DNA from: Rhodospirillales bacterium | GTDB lineage: Bacteria > Pseudomonadota > Alphaproteobacteria > Azospirillales > Azospirillaceae | Assembly (NCBI GenBank): GCA_947457845.1 | Contig: CANGXM010000008.1 | Span: forward strand, 1-34,449 | Reading direction: 5' to 3' | Length of the DNA: 34,449 bases | In this document: positions 30,457 to 34,449 of the stretch, piece by piece | Layout of the letters: each line of letters begins with the position of its first letter | Position numbering within the stretch: position 1 is the stretch's first letter | Position numbers and translations under genes: made by a program | Notes under the pieces: model-generated | What the model saw: the letters and a program-made list of their open reading frames with translations, nothing else | What the model was told of the DNA's origin: nothing | Database searches by the model: none

Positions 30457-30806
30457 CGGTCCTTCTCCTCCCGTCATGCCGCTCGGTCACGGCGGCGGAT
30501 GCGCGAAGCTGAACACGCGGGACGGGCAGAAGGATCATTCCCGGCGTCGCGGCGCGCGGCGGGGTCATGCCGGCCCTGCAAGAATTCGATTGGCGCGACG
30601 CCCGGCCGGGGTCATAGTCGTCGGACGTTCAACCGCTCCTTCGGGACTTCATGTCCACCGCCACCCTCCGACGACGACCGAGCCTCCGCCCCGCATGTGC
30701 GGGCGGCGCCGTCGCGCGGCCGGTGGACCGGGACGTCTGACGTCCCCGTCGCGGGTCGCGGGGGTGCCGCCCATCGGCACCCACCCCGACCGAAGCGACA
30801 CCCGAC

Positions 30807-31379
30807 ATGATCCCCATCACCGACGAACGGCCGTCCGACGCCGACGCCATCGAGGCGCTGCTCGACACCTGCTTCGGCCCCGGCCGCACGGCGAAGACCG
30901 TCTATCGCCTGCGCGCGGGCGTCGACCCCGCGCCCGGCCTCTCGCTGGTCGCGCGGGACGGGACGGACGCTCTGGTCGGCACGATCCGCTGCTGGCCGGT
31001 CCGGCTTGGCGAGGACGCGCGCCCCTCGCTGCTGCTGGGACCCGTGGCGGTCGACCCGTCGCTCCAGGGACGCGGCCTCGGCGGCGCCCTGATCCGGGAG
31101 ACGCTGGCCCGGGCGGCGGACCTCGGCCACGCCGGCGTCATCCTCGTGGGCGACGCGCCGTACTACGCCCGGTTCGGCTTCGCCCGGCCGCCGGTGGAAC
31201 GCCTCGCCCTGCCCGGCCCGGTCGACCTCTCCCGGTTCCTCGGCCACGAGATCGTGCCCGGCGCGCTGTCGGGGGCGACGGGGCTGGTGCGGCCGGGTCG
31301 GCGGGCGGGGGCGGGCGTGCCGCGGACGGCCGACGCGCTCCGCCCGGACCCTTGCGCCGCCATCGCCGGAGCCCTATGA
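30807..31379 (+). CDS. GNAT family N-acetyltransferase (YhbS-like)
   Basis: MIPITDERPSDADAIEALLDTCFGPGRTAKTVYRLR...LLGPVAVDPSLQGRGLGGALIRETLARAADLGHAGVILVGDAPYYARFGF. Confidence 0.9.
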   Translation: MIPITDERPSDADAIEALLDTCFGPGRTAKTVYRLRAGVDPAPGLSLVARDGTDALVGTIRCWPVRLGEDARPSLLLGPVAVDPSLQGRGLGGALIRETLARAADLGHAGVILVGDAPYYARFGFARPPVERLALPGPVDLSRFLGHEIVPGALSGATGLVRPGRRAGAGVPRTADALRPDPCAAIAGAL

Positions 31380-31393
31380 TCTGCACAAGGAGC

Positions 31394-31467
31394 GCGGGTG
31401 TAGCTCAATGGTAGAGCAGAAGCTTCCCAAGCTTACGACGAGGGTTCGATTCCCTTCACCCGCTCCA
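31394..31467 (+). tRNA. tRNA-Gly (anticodon CCC)
   Basis: GCGGGTGTAGCTCAATGGTAGAGCAGAAGCTTCCCAAGCTTACGACGAGGGTTCGATTCCCTTCACCCGCTCCA; acceptor GCGGGTG/CACCCGC, loop TTCCCAA, TTCGATT, encoded CCA. Confidence 0.97.
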
Positions 31468-31672
31468 ATTCAATCAGTGGCTTCGCTTCCGATCTGATTC
31501 CCCGCCGAGGCCGGGCGCGCGGGCGAACTCGACCGGCTCCACGCGAGGATCGCCTAGCGCGTCGTCGAACGCGATTTTCACGACGGGCTGCGGCGGCGCG
31601 TTCGACGCCGGCTTCATGGCAGCGCTCCATCACGCGCCGGACCCGGAGACGGCCGTCCGCCGCGCGCAAGCG

Positions 31673-32644
31673 TCACCCGCGGGGGCGGGCGTCCGCGGCG
31701 GGGGTGGCGAGCGCCGCGGCGAGGGCGGGCAGGATGGCGGCCTCCGCCGCCCGCACCTCGGCCAGGAGACGCTCCGCCTCCGCCAGCCCGAAGGGCGTCG
31801 GCACGTGGCCGCCCGGCCGGTCGTGCACCGTTTCCAGCCCCATCCGCCGCGCCATCACGCGCTTGCCGTAGCACAGGATGCCCGGCACGCCGCGGGTCAT
31901 GAAGACGATCAGCGGCAGCAGTTCCCGGTGCAGCCGCAGCGCCAGCGCCTCTGCCTCGGGCCGGCCCGAGACCAGCCCCTCGTACAGCAGCACCTGCGCC
32001 GCCAGCACGTCGGGCGCGGGGATGAGCCCGGCCCCGCCGCTGCGGATCAGCGACACGAACTCGAGCCCGCCGTGCCCGCCGAAGGCGTCCACCGCGTCGC
32101 CCGTCTCGGCCAGGACCCGGGCGATGTCGACCGACCAGCCCTCGGCCTTCAGCAGGGCGATGTTCGCGTGCCGGCGCACCAGCGTCGTCAGCCCGTCCGG
32201 CGACAGGTGGCTGTCGAGGTTGACCGGATTGTTCTGGATCGCGACGGGGCGCGGGGCGGCGTCGGCGATCGTACCGAAATGGCGCTGGAGGTCGGCCTCC
32301 GCGTGCCCCTTGCCGGGCGGCGGCTGGAGGATGACCCAGTCCGCGCCGTTCTCCGCCGCCATGCGCGCGAAGGCGATCTGGGCGGCGGGGTCCTGCTCGG
32401 CCACGGTGACGGCATAGGGCACGCGGCGGGCGATCGCGTCGCCCACCACCTCCACCACCTCCCGCCGCTCGGCCGTGGTCATGCGGTGGACCTCGGTCAC
32501 GAGGCCCAGAACGGCGATGCCGTGGCAGCCGGCGGCGATGCAGTGCTCCACCTGCGCCCGCATGGCGGCGTGGTCGAGCCGCCCGTCGGCGTCGAAGAAG
32601 GCGTAGAGGATGGGGTAAACGCCCCGGAACCGCCCGCGCGCCAC
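31673..32644 (-). CDS. Dihydrodipicolinate synthase (DapA) family aldolase/lyase
   Basis: GTG start: ARGRFRGVYPILYAFFDADGRLDHAAMRAQVEHCIAAGCHGIAVLGLVTEVHRMTTAERREVVEVV...PPPGKGHAEADLQRHFGTIADA...NIALLKAEGWS... Confidence 0.88.
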   Translation of the reverse strand: MARGRFRGVYPILYAFFDADGRLDHAAMRAQVEHCIAAGCHGIAVLGLVTEVHRMTTAERREVVEVVGDAIARRVPYAVTVAEQDPAAQIAFARMAAENGADWVILQPPPGKGHAEADLQRHFGTIADAAPRPVAIQNNPVNLDSHLSPDGLTTLVRRHANIALLKAEGWSVDIARVLAETGDAVDAFGGHGGLEFVSLIRSGGAGLIPAPDVLAAQVLLYEGLVSGRPEAEALALRLHRELLPLIVFMTRGVPGILCYGKRVMARRMGLETVHDRPGGHVPTPFGLAEAERLLAEVRAAEAAILPALAAALATPAADARPRG

Positions 32645-32655
32645 GGCCCCCTCCC

Positions 32656-33831
32656 TCAGCCGGCGACGACGTGGGCGAACACGTCCGGGTGGGGCTCCAC
32701 CCCGATCCCCGGCCCCGTCGGCACCCGGTAGAACCCGCCCTCGCAGCCCATGTCGCCGGTCACGTAGCGCAGGTTCTTGTCGAAGATCGAGTGCTGGTAC
32801 TCGTGGTAGGGCACCCGCTTGAGCGCGGCCGTCGCCTGCAGGCTGGCGGCCATGAAGACGCCGATGCCGATGGATGCGTGCGGGATCGTGTCGACGTGGA
32901 AGGCGTGGGCCATGCGGCCGATGTGCAGGAACTCGGTCACGCCGGTGTGGCCCATCTCGGGCTGGATTATCGACATGGCGCGGCGCTCGAACCGGGGGCG
33001 GTATTCGAACGACGTCCGCCATTCCTCGCCCAGCGCCAGGGGGCAGCCGATGCCGCGCGCCACCAGCTCCTGCCCCTCGATGTCTTCGGGCTCGCAGGGC
33101 GCCTCGGCGAAGTAGAGGTCGTACGCCTCTAGCTGGCGGATGATGCGGATCGCCTCGCCGGACGTGAACTTCCAGTGCAGGTCCACCATCAGATGGACGC
33201 CCGGTCCCACCGCCTCGCGCAGCGCCGCCATCTCCTTCACGATGCCGTCGTCGGACATGGCGGCGGCGAACTTGATGGCGCGGTAGCCCTTGCCCACCCA
33301 TTCGACGGCGAGGTCGCAGCGTTCCCGCAGCGTCGCCTTCGGCAGGCCGGAGACGTAGGCCGGCAGCGTCGGGTGGCGGGTGCCGCCCAGCAGGCTCGAG
33401 AGCGGCCGGCCGACGCACTTGCCGAACAGGTCCCAGACCGCGATGTCGACCCCGGCCAGGCTGTCGACGTAATAGCCGCCGAAGAAGCCGCGCACCCGCA
33501 TCAGATCGTAGAGATCCTCGTGGATCACCACCGGGTCGCCGGGGTCGCGGCCGATCATCGCCGGGCCCAGCACCTCGTCGACGATGGCCTTCACCGCCTG
33601 GGGCGCCACGATGCCGTAGGTCTCGCCCCAGCCGACGCGCCCGCTCTCCGCCGTGACCTTGATCAGGACCGACATGTCGGTCGTGGGATAGATCGAGCGG
33701 TTGCCCTTGCGGATCACGTAGCCCTTCTCGTTGATCCGCTCGCCCTCGCGCAGCGGGCCCAGGTAGGGCACGTCGCGGGGGATGGAGACGATCAGGCTTT
33801 CGACCTTGGTGATGACGTCGAGCGGCGGCAT
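32656..33831 (-). CDS. Mandelate racemase/muconate lactonizing enzyme family protein (enolase superfamily acid-sugar dehydratase-like)
   Basis: VGWGETYG...YYVDSLAGVDIAVWDLFGKCVGRPLSSLLGG...YRAIKFA...HLMVDLHWKFT...YFAEAPCEPED...LALGEEWRT...QPEMGHTGVTE...DTIPHASIGIG. Confidence 0.9.
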   Translation of the reverse strand: MPPLDVITKVESLIVSIPRDVPYLGPLREGERINEKGYVIRKGNRSIYPTTDMSVLIKVTAESGRVGWGETYGIVAPQAVKAIVDEVLGPAMIGRDPGDPVVIHEDLYDLMRVRGFFGGYYVDSLAGVDIAVWDLFGKCVGRPLSSLLGGTRHPTLPAYVSGLPKATLRERCDLAVEWVGKGYRAIKFAAAMSDDGIVKEMAALREAVGPGVHLMVDLHWKFTSGEAIRIIRQLEAYDLYFAEAPCEPEDIEGQELVARGIGCPLALGEEWRTSFEYRPRFERRAMSIIQPEMGHTGVTEFLHIGRMAHAFHVDTIPHASIGIGVFMAASLQATAALKRVPYHEYQHSIFDKNLRYVTGDMGCEGGFYRVPTGPGIGVEPHPDVFAHVVAG

Positions 33832-33837
33832 GGCCGG

Positions 33838-34449
33838 TCAGTTCCTCACGGGATGGATGCGGAAGAGGTCGGCCGCCTCGCGGATCAGCGCGCCGAGTTC
33901 GGCCTCGTCGCCCGCGTCGGGCACCGGCCCGGCCGCCCGTGCGGACGTGGACGACAGGAGGCCGCGCGCCGCCAGCACGATCTTGGTCATGCGCACGCGG
34001 AATACCGCCTGGAACAGGAGGAGCGGGAGGGTGCGGGAATAGAGCCGCCGCGCCTCCTCGGTCCGGCCGGCGCGGAAGGCGCGCACGAGGGCCACGTGGA
34101 CGTCGGTCAGCTCCGCCGCCGGCATCGTGCCCGCGGCCCCGCGCGCCAGCTCGTCCATCACGTAGCGGGCGCCGGCGCCGCCGAAGACGCCGTCGAGCCG
34201 GTCGCCCACCGCCGCCGACAGCGCCGTGACGTGCTGGCCGCAGGGCAGCGTCTCCTCCTTCACGGACCGGATCGCGGGGACGGCGCGGACGATCGCCGCC
34301 ACCTTCTCGGGCGACAGGCCGGCGCCCATGGGGGCCGGCGCGTTCTGGAGCATGATCGGCAGCGCCGTGCCCGCGGCGACGGCGGCATAGAAGGCGACGT
34401 GCCGGTCGACGTCGCCGCCGTTGCCGGCCGGGGCCATGATCATCGCGGC
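33838..34449 (-). CDS. Second DapA-family aldolase/lyase, truncated at the window edge (N-terminus missing)
   Basis: MIMAPAGNGGDVDRHVAFYAAVAAGTALPIMLQNAPAPMGAGLSPEKVAAIVRAVPAIRSVKEETLPCGQHV... ; reading frame open to 34449. Confidence 0.85.
   Translation of the reverse strand, partial: AAMIMAPAGNGGDVDRHVAFYAAVAAGTALPIMLQNAPAPMGAGLSPEKVAAIVRAVPAIRSVKEETLPCGQHVTALSAAVGDRLDGVFGGAGARYVMDELARGAAGTMPAAELTDVHVALVRAFRAGRTEEARRLYSRTLPLLLFQAVFRVRMTKIVLAARGLLSSTSARAAGPVPDAGDEAELGALIREAADLFRIHPVRN

Noticed and set aside
31433-31669. 78-aa minus ORF ending in ...ERVKGIEPSS
   Set aside because: Its C-terminus is an antisense translation of tRNA-Gly, a known artefact; no independent coding evidence.

Overview
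This 34.4-kb, high-GC window looks alphaproteobacterial and chromosomal; the lineage is inferred from gene content and was not tested. It contains: an insertion-sequence edge at the far left; a small accessory zone with a winged-helix-like ORF, palindromes, a frameshifted methyltransferase and a RAYT-type (Y1) transposase with matching REP-like motifs; a prolyl oligopeptidase next to a methylcrotonyl-CoA-carboxylase-type carboxyltransferase; two tandem short flagellins; a small AT-richer module flanked by inverted repeats; a leuC-GNAT-leuD-leuB cluster; infC/thrS; a GT9 glycosyltransferase; a chemoreceptor; an alpha/beta hydrolase; a livFGMHK branched-chain-type ABC operon divergent from a GntR regulator and a cysteine-dioxygenase-like gene; an SMR exporter; a PAS_5-like protein; thpR, apaG and an OmpA-family lipoprotein; a GNAT; tRNA-Gly(CCC); and a sugar-acid-type operon with two DapA-family aldolases around an enolase-superfamily dehydratase. 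Most of it is ordinary. The best leads are the RAYT/REP-like zone (1-3.7 kb), the inverted-repeat module at 9.49-9.96 kb, the GntR-CDO/liv divergon and the DapA/enolase operon. No complete, clearly novel system could be demonstrated from sequence reading alone.
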